From: Viscum album
Lineage: Eukaryota > Streptophyta > Magnoliopsida > Santalales > Viscaceae
Length of the DNA stretch: 64,000 bases
NCBI GenBank assembly: GCA_963277665.1
Contig: OY728158.1
Location: 599,502,818-599,566,817, forward strand
Reading direction: 5' to 3'
The notes under the pieces are model-generated. The model was not told the DNA's origin. It ran no database searches and worked only from the letters and a program-made list of their open reading frames with translations. The position numbers were made by a program, and so were the translations under genes. Positions 38,054-50,968 of the stretch are shown here, piece by piece (positions within the stretch are counted from its first letter, which is position 1; each line of letters opens with the position of its first letter).

Positions 38054-38877
38054 TGTGATGATAATGAGTAAATGAGGAATAAGTTGATTAATATTTAGTG
38101 TAGTTTAAGAGATTTTTAAATGATTAGTCTGAATAGTGGGCGAATGACTATTAATATACTGATGAAAAATTATCTTACACTATGTAATGAAAGTGTGCTA
38201 ATAACCAAGAGTTTAATAATAGAAGTAAATTCTAGGGGATTAAATCTTGGTGTTTGGATATTGTTTTATGTATTTTAGTTATGAAACATGGATATGAGAC
38301 AGATTTGGGTAGATATTATCATTATCATGATTAATAAACCATTTAATTTAATATGAAATGATGAAACTATCTAAGTAATTTTTATGGGTTTTTTGATAAG
38401 AATCACCATATATAATTGAATTATCCTTTAATATTATCGTCTTTTTTATTGTTAAGGCATTTAAGTGGGAACTCTAGAAGTGGATTCTATTTTAAGTGAT
38501 GATTTAAAGGTTAATAGATATAGTGATATACTATTGTTGAGATATTGAAAAATTTTAAAGGGTGATTAGTTTACTCTGATAAAAAGATAAATTATTATGA
38601 GTAACTATTGGTTTAGCTTAGAGAGTTTTTTATATTGTTGGGATGATAAATTAATTATTTATTGACTATATTTATGTTGTGTTATGATATATGTGAATAT
38701 GATTTATAGGAATTTATTTCACAATCAAATGGATTTGGGTGGAAACCTTGATATTCTATTTAAAAGTTGGGTTTTTGATGCTCATATACATAGAGGAATA
38801 TTTAACACTAATAAGATATGAGTGAATGTGTGATCAAGTCTCAATATTTTAGATAGTGATATTTTGGATGTGGTTAA
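38054..38877 (+). other. Element G interior, middle part
   Basis: This is 0.8 kb between two nested elements. There is no coding motif and stops occur in all frames. It was joined to 29147 on the left and about 49195 on the right before the insertions. Confidence 0.5.
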
Positions 38878-40973
38878 TGTTGGATTTGGTTCCCTAGAAA
38901 AAAAATATCTATGTACTTTATGATTACTTATATTCATGTATTTGAAAATTATAAAATATCTTATTACATCATGATTGTTCTTCTACGTGACTTAATATGT
39001 GATAATTACCTAATTGTTTTTACAACACCGAAAGGTCATAACATTTTCCCTCTATGATGAGAATAAAGAAGTACCATTATCCTATTCTTAAATATAATTT
39101 CTATAACTAGATGATACCATTTGATGAGACACACACGATATAGCCTATTAGGGGTGGATACTCATAGGAATTTGAGAAAATTTATCATGGTGTATGCCCA
39201 TGGTAATCTTTAGTGTTGGAGATTATAAAAATATGAACCACTAATAGGGGATCCAAATTTATGTGTCATTGGATATTCCTAAATTTTGATGATTTTAATG
39301 ATCACAATACTTTAAAATTATTATTCATACATTTCATGAGTCGGGTAATTTGATGTATTGACAAAAACTATGATGACATGTTCTTGAGGAAAGTAGGATA
39401 TGTTGGGTGCATCACAAGTGATGTTGTATTAATGAATAATGTGAGAAAGGTATTATCCCGTCTATTCTTTAATGGAGGTTGATATATCATGAATTTTTAT
39501 GGGAATTGAGATTCCTGATTAAGTCCATGTACATGGTGGTATTGTTGGCATGTTCATTTTCAGAATGTCAAAGAAAGATACATCGAGCATATAGGTTGAT
39601 GACACTAGAATACAACCTTATTGATTAAAGATATCAATATAGAGATATCATATTATATAATGTACATTCATAGGAGGTTACATGCCATTTTAGAATTATG
39701 TTATTTCTATATTCAAGTCTCAGTGTGTTTATAGGTGTTAACGTTGGAATTTAGGCATTGTAGCCTAATTCCACTAAGAAAGGGGCCTAGAGAGTGACAC
39801 ATAAAGTGTATTTGGAACCTTAGTTAAATTATATATGAATTTAACATGTTGGATAATTATTATTTCCATATATTGTTTAAAAATTATTCATTTTGGATTG
39901 ATCAAAAATTTTCAATCGTCAATTATTCAAGAGAATATATATATGAGTTGAATATTTAATAATTATTTATTCACCATGTAATTATTTATTTATTACATGA
40001 ATATAAAATATTTATTTATTATAGATTATTCACAAGTTAAAAAAATATTTATTTATTTATTTATGTGAATATTTAATAAATATTTATTCACTTATATAAA
40101 TGAATATAATATTTATATATTTATTGGTGAATAATGTAGTGACAATTAATTAATTAAATAAATAGTCATTATTCAAGGACTAATAAATAATAAAGAGTAT
40201 TAGTGAACTGAGATTAATGGCCTGATGATAAATTTCATATTAAATATTATCTGAATCTATTTTAATTTATTTATTCAAAAAATCAATATTTTCTTTATCT
40301 GTGAATTTAACACCTTTATTGTAAATAATAGTAATAATAATAATATTATTATTTAGACACAAGTTTCCTTGAGAATTAAGAAAATAAAAAGGGCCCTTGC
40401 ATAATTATTTATTTTCTGAATGTTGCACTATATAAACCTGGTTATGACATTTTGTGAAAGCGTAGGCTTTATTCCATTATTGCACATGATGAAATTTAGA
40501 GTGAATTTTCTCAAGCTCTAGAGAGATCCCCCCTAGAATACTCTAAAAACAAATAGTAATTTTCCTCCTCTACCAGAATTAATTATTATCCTTTTGAAGA
40601 GTTTAGTTATGGTCAATGATGATCATCATATGCATTAGATTCATCCTTGATTGAACTTCAAGGATTATATGATGATGATTAGAGGTTCGCAAATCACATG
40701 CAGATCAATGCTAAATGAAATCTACTATTGATTACACTAATGAAATGATGGTATGAAAAGAGCAGTACACCATTTCATCAATGAAGAAAGAATTAAATGA
40801 AAGGTAATTGTTAATTAAAAAAACTTAATTATAAATTATATATGGAAAGATATTGTCTTTATAAATTCCATGAATGAATTTATATCTAGTTAGAAGAAGA
40901 AATCCGAAGAAGTTGATGGAAAAATTTTATTTGGAACTATAAAAACCAGTTTATTTTCACCATATAACCTTCA
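38878..40973 (+). repeat. Copia 5' LTR
   Basis: It starts TGTTGGATTTGGTTCCCTAG and ends ATATAACCTTCA, two bases before the PBS. It aligns with 47121-49189 over its whole length, for example TTACTTATATTCATGTATTT near the start and TTATTCAAGAGAATATATAT in the middle. It is very AT-rich in its second half (39840-40300). Confidence 0.78.
40429..40436 (+). promoter_or_regulatory. TATA box of the copia LTR promoter
   Basis: TATATAAA is followed by CCTGGTTATGA. The same box with similar flanks is kept in the 3' LTR at 48647-48654 (TATATAAACCCAGTTATGA). Conservation across both diverged LTRs supports a promoter role. Confidence 0.65.
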
Positions 40974-40975
40974 AG

Positions 40976-40987
40976 TGGTATCAAAGG
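40976..40987 (+). other. Primer-binding site, initiator tRNA-Met
   Basis: TGGTATCAAAGG matches 10 of 12 bases of the initiator tRNA-Met complement and directly follows the 5' LTR. Confidence 0.85.
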
Positions 40988-43280
40988 TATCATATAATAA
41001 ATTATAATTAGTTATTATTCACTGTTCGATTATAAAAAATTGTTATTATATTTTTACTTCTAATTTGTTATTTCTTTAATAAGAAGTTTAATTAACATGT
41101 TTTGAACATATTATATCAATTCATTCATGTTTTATATCATCATAAAAAAATTAAGAATAGATTAAGAATAATCAGAGATTCCATCGAGAGTTGATGAGGA
41201 TTTTGACCAGTAGACACAGATACATGATGTGTGACCGAAAATACACATCATGTTCCCAAGATCACTACACATGGATGTGTCGTGAAATACACAACATTCC
41301 AAGAAGTAATGACATGTGAAGCATTTAATTCACACCACATGTTGTCCTGGATATCCTATCACATAGTCTTCCAAACCACACAACTTGTAGCTGGTGTACA
41401 CGACATGTACTCTACATAGTTTAACAGCAAAATTCATGCTAACCATTTGGTTAAATACACATAATAATGTTGTATGAGACTGAAAAAATGTATCATTAAT
41501 GAGGTACACTGCATGTATCTAGTATACACACCATGTGTATTATTATTACCTATGTCTAAAGAACATGATGATTCAATCACTGGGTTATGTGGACACACAA
41601 CAAGAATAATGTACGATGTGTATCTCATTAGTTCACACTATGTAATCTGGCCAATATACATGAAGAGTTCCTAGTTGTTTTTCCTAGATACATGTAAAGC
41701 GAGGAACATCACATGTATCACGTTAGTACATATCATGTTGTCTCTCAGTAAAGAAATAAATTAAATTTTATAAATATTAATTAATTACAACCATAAAAAA
41801 CTAATTACACCATGTGCATTTGATATGTTGACTTTGTAATAAGGGTTTCAGAATTAATAAACAATACATTAATTCCATGTAATTATATGTAATTATCAGT
41901 AAATCCATTTTTATCCATATTTCATTTATAATGGGTATCTCCAAGGTACTTCAGATAGTCATTAAGATAAATATAATTAATTAATTAATTAATAAATTGA
42001 ATTAATTAAAGTACGTTTATCTTAATAATAAATAATTAATTGAAGTGAATGATGGATAGTGTAATTTTGTTAAGTCATTGAATGTATGTGGATAATAATG
42101 AGATTAGACCAACTTATGTACATGATTGGCTTATTTAATTTTTTATTTCATGGTCATTGTAATAATTTATAAAATTAGAATAATGACTTGTGAGTCATTA
42201 CTCTCCTATAATTATTTGACGGATAGTTTTCCATTGATTTATTTTATATAACCCAATCAGTCAATCCTTTGGTTCCCCTCCCCTACATGTGAGAAACAAT
42301 ATGCAATGGATGGAGTTCCCAATAGAGTTGAGGCAATTCACATTCAAAGATGACGTGAAACCAATCCAGAAAGTACATAGGAGTATAATTAGAATGCTAT
42401 AACTCGGGCCATACATGGTTTTATGAGTTAATTATCTAGGGTAAAGGGCCGATTTATTATCCTTTAGATAAACCAACCATTATAGAAGATCATCATCATT
42501 CTAAATTATTTATTTTATGTATGTCAGTTACATGGTTGCTTATTTATGGATTTTAAATCATTATACTAATTAATTAACAGGAATATAATATGGAATTAAA
42601 ATAAATATTATATTATTTGAAAACACTATCTAAAAATGGTTTATCACATAAGTAAAATATACTTAATATTAAAAATCATGTAACCAGATTAAATGGTTAG
42701 TTCACACATAAAGAAAAAATACCTCTAATAAAATAATAAATCTGTATAGGATGCCACTAATTGAGTCAAAATCAACCCATATTTCAAAGTTCTTGAACTA
42801 CCCAAGTCAGGGTTCTTTTAATTAACATGTAATTTTAACATGAGTTCTTGGTTTTACCAAAGTCATTTTACATTAAGGGTAGACTTCCCATGCAGGACTT
42901 GGTGTAACTAAGAGGAAAATCATTAAGGAAATTATTATTTAGTATTTTAGGATTGGTGAGTTCACTCAACATATCTAGGAGTTGTGAGTTAATATAGTTG
43001 GAAAGTTATACCTATATAACACCCTTAAAATAATTTTTTTGGTTTAATTATGGGTTAGGAGTAGGGGAATATGGATCCTTTCTACAAGAATATCCATGTG
43101 AGAGATATTTTGAAACTAATGGTGTTGTTTAACATGTTTAAAAAATAGCAAGTGGTTAATAAATTAAATTATATTTATTATATAATATATAATATAGATA
43201 ATGTAATAAAAATTATTCTCTCATTTATTATATAAATAGAAACCCAAATGACTTCTAAAATATCTTTTTGATCCATTATA
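40988..43280 (+). other. Long leader of the copia element
   Basis: Almost 2.3 kb separates the PBS from the first recognisable gag sequence, far more than the few hundred bases usual in copia elements. It includes a degenerate array of palindromic motifs (41219-41745). The rest (41746-43280) is AT-rich, with no coding motif I can name. Part may be a decayed extra domain or a nested insertion whose ends I cannot see. Confidence 0.5.
41219..41745 (+). repeat. Degenerate array of TACACAYCATGTGTA-like palindromes
   Basis: About 18 variants of a short palindrome recur, often 20-23 bp apart. Examples are TACATGATGTGTGA (41221), TACACATCATGTT (41242), TACACATGGATGTGT (41266), GTACACGACATGTAC (41396), GTACACTGCATGTAT (41503), TATACACACCATGTGTAT (41523) and GTACATATCATGTTG (41726). 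Units are too diverged to call a clean tandem repeat. It lies in the element's untranslated leader. Confidence 0.5.
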
Positions 43281-44034
43281 TAAGAGGATAACCTTTTTAT
43301 TGGCTCAAATTTCTAGGATTGGTATAGGAATTTACATGTTATACTATTCCATGAATGAAAATTATATGTGTTGGAAAAATCTATTCATGAAGAACCTAGA
43401 AAAAAGGTTAATGATGAAGAATTATCTCTCTATATTAACCATTTGGGTGATGCCATAGACTTCCAATATTTTATTCCATCTTCTATGTTTTGTATGATTT
43501 TAAAGAAATATTAGGATATGGATACGTATAGAATCATGTCTCACCTTCACGATATTATCAAGATACAGTGAGAAATTAGAGATACGATATCTATAATTCA
43601 CTATTATTCTGCATGACTAGAGATTTGGTTCCATTTGGGCCTCATGTAGTCAAGATGACTCGATATATTAATCCAACATTTATCTTGGGATTCATGATCA
43701 TTGATGTTATGCATAAAAATATCATTTTATCCTCACTTAAAAATATATCCTCTAGTTTCATTGTTAATTTTAATATGATAAATAACTAGAATTATCTCTC
43801 ATAACTCCTTATATTAATTTGTTATGTTGACAAAGACAAGGGTAATTAAAATCCTGCGTCTTTATGGTGAACTAGAAAAGGATGAACAAGAAAATTGGCA
43901 CCAAAAATCATTCCAAGTGTAAAGATATCAAGCACCATACTTCTAATAAATGGAATATATGATGATAGGAAAAGGAAAATGATGAAATATATTTTTCATG
44001 TAGAAAGCTGAGCCACTGGAAGAAGATCAACACC
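43281..44034 (+). pseudogene. gag: Copia gag, broken
   Basis: Recognisable pieces are NLHVILFHE*KLYVLEKSIH around 43327-43390, EELSLYINHLGDAIDFQYF around 43420-43475, and MSHLHDIIKI near 43533. The zinc knuckle at 43999-44034 reads CRKLSHWKKINT, keeping the first cysteine and the histidine but losing the last cysteine. Stops and shifts occur throughout. The N-terminal start cannot be placed. Confidence 0.7.
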
Positions 44035-44480
44035 TAGTTAAAAGAGTAAGGGGAAACTTCATGTGTGTCTATTATCGAGTGAAATACTTATATATCTATA
44101 CATTTTGTTTTAGATATAGCTTGTGGTGATCACATCTATATTCAAATTTAGTCACCAATTAGATTATGAAATATTTCTAGAGGATATGTAGTATTGTGGG
44201 CTACCAATGGCATGAGGCTGGCTGCTCTATCCATTGGAGACCACCACCTTTAACTACCAACGAAGATGGCCTTGGTTTTACAATATTGTTATTATGTACC
44301 AACTATTACCAAAAACATGATTTATGTTTCCTTCTTAGATAAATATGGTTTTATTTTCAATCTCAAAAAAAGTATGTTTATTTGGTAAGGATAATATTTA
44401 TTATGGTATGACACATTTAAATAATGGTCTTTATGTATTAAATTATGATAATATAGTTTTAGAAATTGATAATGAATCAA
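44035..44480 (+). pseudogene. Copia protease, broken
   Basis: VLDIACGDHIYI at about 44107-44140 corresponds to the protease active site; the family has D-T/S-G, here D-I-A. Downstream GYVVLWATNGMRLAALSIGD and YYVPTITKNMIYVSFLDKYG (about 44290-44350) continue the protease to integrase linker of this copia group. Confidence 0.72.
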
Positions 44481-45250
44481 GTTCACATGACTCATTTAAC
44501 ACCAAACTATGAAATTATTATCTTGGTCACGTAAATGAGAAGCATTTGAAAAACCACAATCATGATGGGTTCTTAGAATCTTTTCAGCGAAAACCACTTC
44601 ATAGATGTCATGGTTATTTGCAATGAAAAATGACCAATCCACCTTTTTATAGAGAAGGTGAAAGAGCTATAGTGATTCTACAATTGGCACACACTGATGT
44701 GTGTGGACTATTTATACTATAATTTAGAGGTGATTATTATTATTTAAATAGTTTTAATAATGATTTAAGTGTATATGGATATTTCTACTTAATGAGGTAT
44801 AAGTCAAAATATTTTAGTAAATTCAATGATTCCAGGAATGAATTAGAGAATCAACTTGTTAAGAAAATTAATAAAATTTGATCTAATTGATGTAGTGAAT
44901 ATTTTAACCAACAATTCATTGAATTTAAAAAGAATTGTGTTATTCTATCCAAAATCACTCCTCCTTACATACCATAGTGGAATGATGTTATTGAAAGGTG
45001 GAACCATACCTTGATTGACATGGTATGGTCAATAATGGGCCTTGAAATTCTTCTATTGTCCTTTTGGTGATATTCATTACACACTAAAGCATACACACTA
45101 AATTATACACCAAAAAAATCATAATATGTTATTCCTTTCAATTTATGGAAAGTAAAGAACCTAGTTTTTTCACTTATTCATGCATGGGGTTTGGAGGCGT
45201 TTGTTAAGGACAAACTTGGAAAAAAACTTACACCTTAAGTAATGAAGTGT
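44481..45250 (+). pseudogene. Copia integrase, broken
   Basis: YLGHVNEKHLKNHNHDGFLE near 44519-44577 is the pre-integrase zinc region. LAHTDVCGLFIL near 44684-44720 holds the first catalytic aspartate. The second aspartate region (SN*CSEYFNQQFIEF, near 44885-44925) has lost it. ITPPYIP*WNDVIERWNHTL near 44957-45015 keeps the catalytic glutamate. Stops separate the pieces. Confidence 0.78.
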
Positions 45251-46470
45251 AACTTGTATCCTATTGATACAAGGGGATATTATTTATAAAATCCCTCATA
45301 TAAGAAGGTTACTATCACAAGATAATTTATTTTTCTTTAGAGATATCACACCCTCAATAAGTATAGTAGGATAAAGATTGTCTTATTTGATGTTGGTTCT
45401 CAATATACACATGAGTTGGCATAGGAATAAGTTTCATAGGTCCCCATGAAAGATGTCAATCCTGACAAACAAGTACTATATAAGAGTATAAGAGAGGTCA
45501 AAGAACTATAAATATATGATTTTCTAGTCACTGAAGATGGTTACTCATTATTGGTTGATAGTAATGATCCAATTTAATCTAAGGAGGTATTAGAGAGTTT
45601 AAGAGATTAAAAATGGAAGAAATCCCTGAATTCTAAGGCAGATTCCATGTATCAGAACAAAGTCTATGTTATTGTTAATCTACTAGTTTATGTAAATAAA
45701 ATTGGTTCAAAATGGATATTCAATAGAAAACTAGTCATGAAAGGTAAAGTGCGTACCCATAAAGCAGGTCTAGTGGATGAAGGGTTTAAAAAACATAAAA
45801 TAATTGAATATGATGAATTTTTTTCTCTAGTTTCCATGTTTAAATCCATCATAATTATATTTTCCATACATAATTTCCATGGCTATGAGATTTGTAAAAT
45901 GGATGTAAAAATGACTTTCATTAATAATTTTTTATAAGATGTCTATATGACAAAACTAAAGGGTTTTTAACTACAAGAAATTCCAATAAGATATAAAAGT
46001 TGCATAGATCCATTTATGGGTTAAAGTAGGAATCAAGGTTATAAAACATTCAGTTCAATGAAGACATAAGAGAACATGGTTTCATAAATAATGAATGTGA
46101 TCAATGTGTTTACAAGCGGTTTAGTGTGACTGAATTTGTATTACTTATAGTATATGATGATGACATATTAGTTATTGGAAACAACATATCAGTATTATAG
46201 TCATTTAAGGACTGGTAAAACAAGTGCTTCTCTTTGAAGAAATTAGGTGAAGTCATAGATATCCTTATAATTAAGATCATTCATGATTGATCTAAAAGGA
46301 TGCTTAGACTACGACAAAGTATATACATTAACTAGATACTAAAGAGATTTGATATGGATTATTCCAAGAGGGGATTGGTTCTAGTGTAACATGATATACA
46401 TTAATCCAAGAAAATGTGTCCTTGGAAACAAAAGGATCTTTCAAGAGAATGAGTAGGATCCTATACACAT
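45251..46470 (+). pseudogene. Copia reverse transcriptase, broken
   Basis: The open stretch 45647-45937 carries GSKWIFNRKLVMKGKVRTHK, EYDEFFSLVSMFKSIIIIF and YEICKMDVKMTFINNFL, including the first catalytic aspartate. The active site VYDDDILVIGNN lies at 46150-46185, with both catalytic aspartates kept and the usual V changed to D. FSLKKLGEVIDI and SKRMLRLRQSIYIN follow. 45251-45640 holds the decayed linker (RGYYL*NPSYKKVT). Confidence 0.82.
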
Positions 46471-47120
46471 CTATGACATGATTTATCATGTATTCAATAT
46501 TATGTTATAGGATTTTTGTTTCCTATTCTTTAAGAATGGTAGGAAGATATCAAGATGATTTAGGAGAATAGTTTTGGTCTACTATTAAAGATATCATTAA
46601 GCATATGAGGCATACTAAGGATATGATCCTTATATATAGGGGATATGATGAACTAATCATAATAAGATATACTAATTTCTGTTTACAAATATAATAGAAT
46701 GATATAAAGTCATAGCCATAATATTTATTTAGTATCAATGAAGGATCTTTGAGCTAGAAGTGGTCAAATCATCTATTTATCACCGATTAAATAGCAGAGT
46801 TTGATTATATTATGGATTATGATGTATATAAAAAAGATAATTGGATTCATAACTTTAATCAATAGATTGATGTGGTGATTAGTAGTAGAGATACTATCAT
46901 ATTGTATTGTGATAATACTACAGTAGTGGATCTTCTAAAGAATCCAAGATCACATTAGTGTAAGAAGATCATACATCATAAATATCATATATTTAGGGTT
47001 TTTTCAAAGGCAATAAGTCACCATGAGCATAGTTTCCATGGGAGAAAATATAATATGAACCATGAATGAATTATTATCTCTAGAGAAGTATGAAAATCTC
47101 ATGAGATATATCAGATAGAA
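46471..47120 (+). pseudogene. Copia RNase H, broken
   Basis: Pieces match copia RNase H of the same group: GLLLKISLSI*GILRI near 46573, SRSGQIIYLSPIK-like sequence near 46755, and the DEDE-region remnant IIMYCDNTTVVD-like sequence near 46905, then RIQDHISVRRSYIINIIYLG around 46943-47000. Frame changes are frequent. The 3' LTR starts directly after, and I see no convincing polypurine tract. Confidence 0.65.
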
Positions 47121-49189
47121 ATTTGTATTTGTTTACCTAAAACCAACTTCTAAATAATTTATTATTACTTATATTCATGTATTTGAATACTTATAAAATA
47201 TATTATCACATTATTATTTTTCTTATGTGTGACATAGTATGTGATAATGTCCTAACTATACATGGAACACTAAAATGTCATAATAGTTCAATGTTGTGTT
47301 GAGAATATATAAGTTCAATGATAGTATTATTAAATACATGTTCTATATATAGATGATATCATTTTACATAAAACTAATGATACAGGTTTTTTGGGGTGGA
47401 GACTTATCAGACTTTGATACACTTTTTCCTGGTGTACACCCTTGATAATCTTCAGTGTAAGAGATAATGAGAACATGACCCACCAATAATAAATCCATAT
47501 TATATGTATCATTGGATATTACTATATCAATATGTGTGTAATGATCCTCAAACATTAGTATTATTATCAGTACATGTAACATGTTTCATAATTTGATGCA
47601 TTGATGAAAACTGTGGTGACATATGCTCACGGTGAAGTAGGATACATTGGATATTTTATTAGTGATATTGTATTAATGAGTAATGTGAGAAAGAATTTAT
47701 TCCTTATGTTATTTAATAGAATTTTTTATATTAGTTCCATTGATGATAATTAAAATAAACAATTAATTCTAGGTAAATAGAGATGTTTTTAGAAAGTTTA
47801 TTTCCCGAAATTCAATGAAAGATACATTGAGAATATAGGTTAAAGACACTAGCATGCAACCTAATTGATTATAGATATCAAAATAATAGGATTATACTAT
47901 ACAATGTATGTTTGTATGAGGATAAATTTCATTGTGACATTAACTTCTTTGTCTATTGGAGCCTTGGCATGTTTCTTGACACTAACCTTGGCCTTTAGAA
48001 AGTCTAGACTATTGGCACCGTGAAAATGTCTTAGAAGTTCACACATAAAGTGTATTCAAAACCTCAATTAAATTATATATGAATTTTAAATATTGAAAAA
48101 TATTATTCCCATACGTGGTTTAATAATTATTCATGTTGGTTTAATCACAAATATTTAATAACTTGTTATTCAAGAGAATATATATGTGAGTTGAATATTT
48201 AATGAATATTTATTCACTAGTGAATTATTAATTTAATTACATGAATTTAAAGTATTTATTTATTCAAGTATATTCACAAGGTAACTAAACATTTATTAAA
48301 TATTTATTCACTAGTTATAGTGGATATAATTTTTTTATATTTATTAGTGAATAATGCAACAATATTTATTTAATTAAATAAATAGTAATTATTTATAGAC
48401 CAATATATATTGATGGGGATTAGTGGACTCATTTTAATGGGCTTTTGACAAATGTCATATTAAATATTATTTGAATAAATTTTAATTTATTTAATAAAGA
48501 AAAATAATATTTATTTTATCCATGATTTTAATGCATGTCAAGTAAAGAATAATAATAATAATAATAATATCTAGATATGGTGTTTTCTATAAATTAAGAA
48601 AATAATAGGGTCCCCTATGAATTTTTTTATTTTTCAATCCTAGTAATATATAAACCCAGTTATGATATTTTGTGCAATCCTAAGCTTCAATCCATCATTT
48701 TTCACAACGAAATCTAGATAGAATTCTAACAATCCCTAGAGTGCTCCCTCACTAAAAAACTCTAAAGAAAACATAGTAATTATCCTCCTCCACCAAAAAA
48801 ATTATTAACATATTAAATAATTCAATTATGATCAAAAATGATCATTGAAGGTGTTAGTATAATTTTTGATAGAACAAGAATAATTATATGGTGATGATTG
48901 GAGTTTCTTAGAACACATGTGGATCACTATTAGAGGGAATATACCCTTGATTCCATTGATTCAATGATGGTATTAAAATAGTGGTATATCTAATAATTGA
49001 TAAATAAATAATTAAACTAAAGGTAATTATTAAAAAAAATAAATTAATTTTAAATTATATGTGAAAAGATCTTGTATTTGTGGAATTTAAGAATGCGTTT
49101 TTATCTAGTTCCAAGGAAAAATCCAAAAAAGTTGATGAATTTTTTTTGGGTAGTGGCTGACATGCTTCTACTGCACCCCATTACCTTTA
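47121..49189 (+). repeat. Copia 3' LTR
   Basis: It aligns with 38878-40973. Its start has decayed from TGTTGG to ATTTG-like sequence, and its end CACCCCATTACCTTTA matches CACCATATAACCTTCA of the 5' LTR. The TATA box lies at 48647-48654. The AT-rich second half has (AAT)n runs at 48549-48570. Confidence 0.72.
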
Positions 49190-49400
49190 GTAATTATGAA
49201 TATCATGAGTTTTAATGATTCAACAATTATGAATGTGTTTTTTCTTTCATATAGTTGTGTAAGTGTGTTGACATAGATAAGTCTTGTGATAGTGGGATGT
49301 TCTACAGTCTTCCTTCTAAATAAAATATTTGGAGTATTGGATTCATTGATTAATCTATCTATAGTTTATTTTATTCTCAAGGATGAAGGTTTAAAGGAGG
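49190..49400 (+). other. Element G interior, right end
   Basis: About 0.2 kb remains of G's interior before its 3' LTR. It ends with the polypurine tract. No coding motif. Confidence 0.5.
49393..49400 (+). other. Polypurine tract of element G
   Basis: AAAGGAGG directly abuts the TG that starts G's 3' LTR at 49401. Its position supports both the LTR boundary and the plus orientation of G. Confidence 0.6.
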
Positions 49401-50968
49401 TGATAATTTAAAAGTATTGATTTTCTTATGAGAATTAATTTTCCTATGCTTAGACTTGGAAATCCATTTCAGTTTCATTGGGATTTTTTTCATTACTTTT
49501 TTTTAAATAAGAAGATAATTTTAAAAGGTTTTATTGGATACCAAAAATATTTTTAAAAGAAATATTTTTTTATGTTATAAATGGTACAACAATAATTTCA
49601 ACAATAATGAAGTTTTAGAATGAAAATCATACTTCACTATTTATTTTGGGATGATATGTGTTCTTTAGATTGGTATTATGGTAATTTTATATCGATGTCT
49701 AAAATTTATGGGTCCAGTGATGAGAGTTTTAAAGTAAATTCCATTTATTAAAATTACTATTGGACCTAAATATTTTCTATATATTAATATTTTAGATAAA
49801 ATATTAAAGGATCTAAGGTTAGAGTATTTTCTCTAGAGGGAGGCTTCCTATGAATAGAGAGGCATCACCAAAGAGTGAGGAATCAATAAAATTAAGGTAT
49901 TATACTTTGATTCTAACATTACTATTTAATAATTCATGAAATCTAGAATAACTATTCATTTATCCCTCTTAATGATAAACACTTTTCATGAAATTGATTT
50001 ATGTTCTTCTATAATTAACAATGATAATAATAAAACTTGTTTGATAAAAATTTAATGAACACATTTTCAATAAAGCTAGAGTGAACTTTGACACACCATC
50101 CAAGCTTTAGAGGCCTAAAACCTAGATTCAAAGATTATTTTTTATTTATGTTAATCCTTGTTTAATGATGGTACCACTAACATAATCTTTATTGAAATCC
50201 AATTTTTTATTTTTAAGTATATTATAGAGATTATATTTTATCCATTGTTTGATATTTTTTATATTAATATTAAAACAAGAAATATATTGATGAAAATGAT
50301 AAAAAACTAGAAATTATTTGAAATCAAAAATCCAAAAATATCAAGAACATGATGATTTGAATCATGAATCAAATTTTATTACAGGTTGAAGTTTCTCTCA
50401 TTTTCACCTTTTCTCTAACTTTTCGATGTATGAATGTCTGATTCATGGATTATAACTTATATTTCAATGATCATATCAATGGGAATTATTTATGGTACAA
50501 ATTTGGTGCCTAGTAAATATGTTATCTCCCATGGTTTTTGGTTATGGTTTAAAGTGTGAAACATCAAGAATAAGAGCTCTGGTAGAGGCACACATGTAAT
50601 CAAAGACTATCTAATCAATTGAACAAACATCATGGGAGATGTTATTTCATAATTAGATGGTGTGGAGGGACATGGAAATGATGATTGTGAAGGGAAATTT
50701 TATTATAAAATTTGAACAGAGATCTATGTAACCATGAATCCATGGGTAAGAGTGGATGTTATTTAACCGGTTCCATATGGTCTCTTAAATAAAAAATCCT
50801 ATGCAATCACATCACCTTGTGGGGTCATGGATTGGTTGAAGATGAGTTAAAAAATCTACATCATCCAATCAGAGATCATAAGTCTAGGGAGTTCCTACAC
50901 ATGTGGTATGAAACAAGAGTGAGTAATCCTATCATGGGGTGTGTGGGAGGGGGGGAGGGGTCAAGAAC
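49401..50968 (+). repeat. Element G 3' LTR, first piece
   Basis: It aligns with 5338-5740 and then straight into 12635 onward, so it is uninterrupted where the other LTR carries element B. It ends in a G-rich stretch (50946-50960), followed by a nested insertion. The right boundary is uncertain by about 20 bases. Confidence 0.7.

Larger units (their letters stand above)
38878..49189 (+). mobile_element. Ty1/copia retrotransposon, full length, decayed
   Basis: It spans 10.3 kb, with LTRs of about 2.1 kb, a PBS, an unusually long 2.3-kb leader, then gag, protease, integrase, reverse transcriptase and RNase H in copia order. The LTR starts TGTTGG, the copia consensus. The flanks are GTTAA (38873-38877) and GTAAT (49190-49194), only a rough target duplication. 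Many stops in every domain. The pol family is the common plant copia group whose protease-integrase region has YYVPTITKNM and TDVCG motifs. It lies in the interior of element G. Confidence 0.82.

Noticed and set aside
38873..49194. GTTAA and GTAAT as a target duplication of the copia element
   Set aside because: Two of five bases differ, so it is mentioned only as a weak candidate and not used as evidence.
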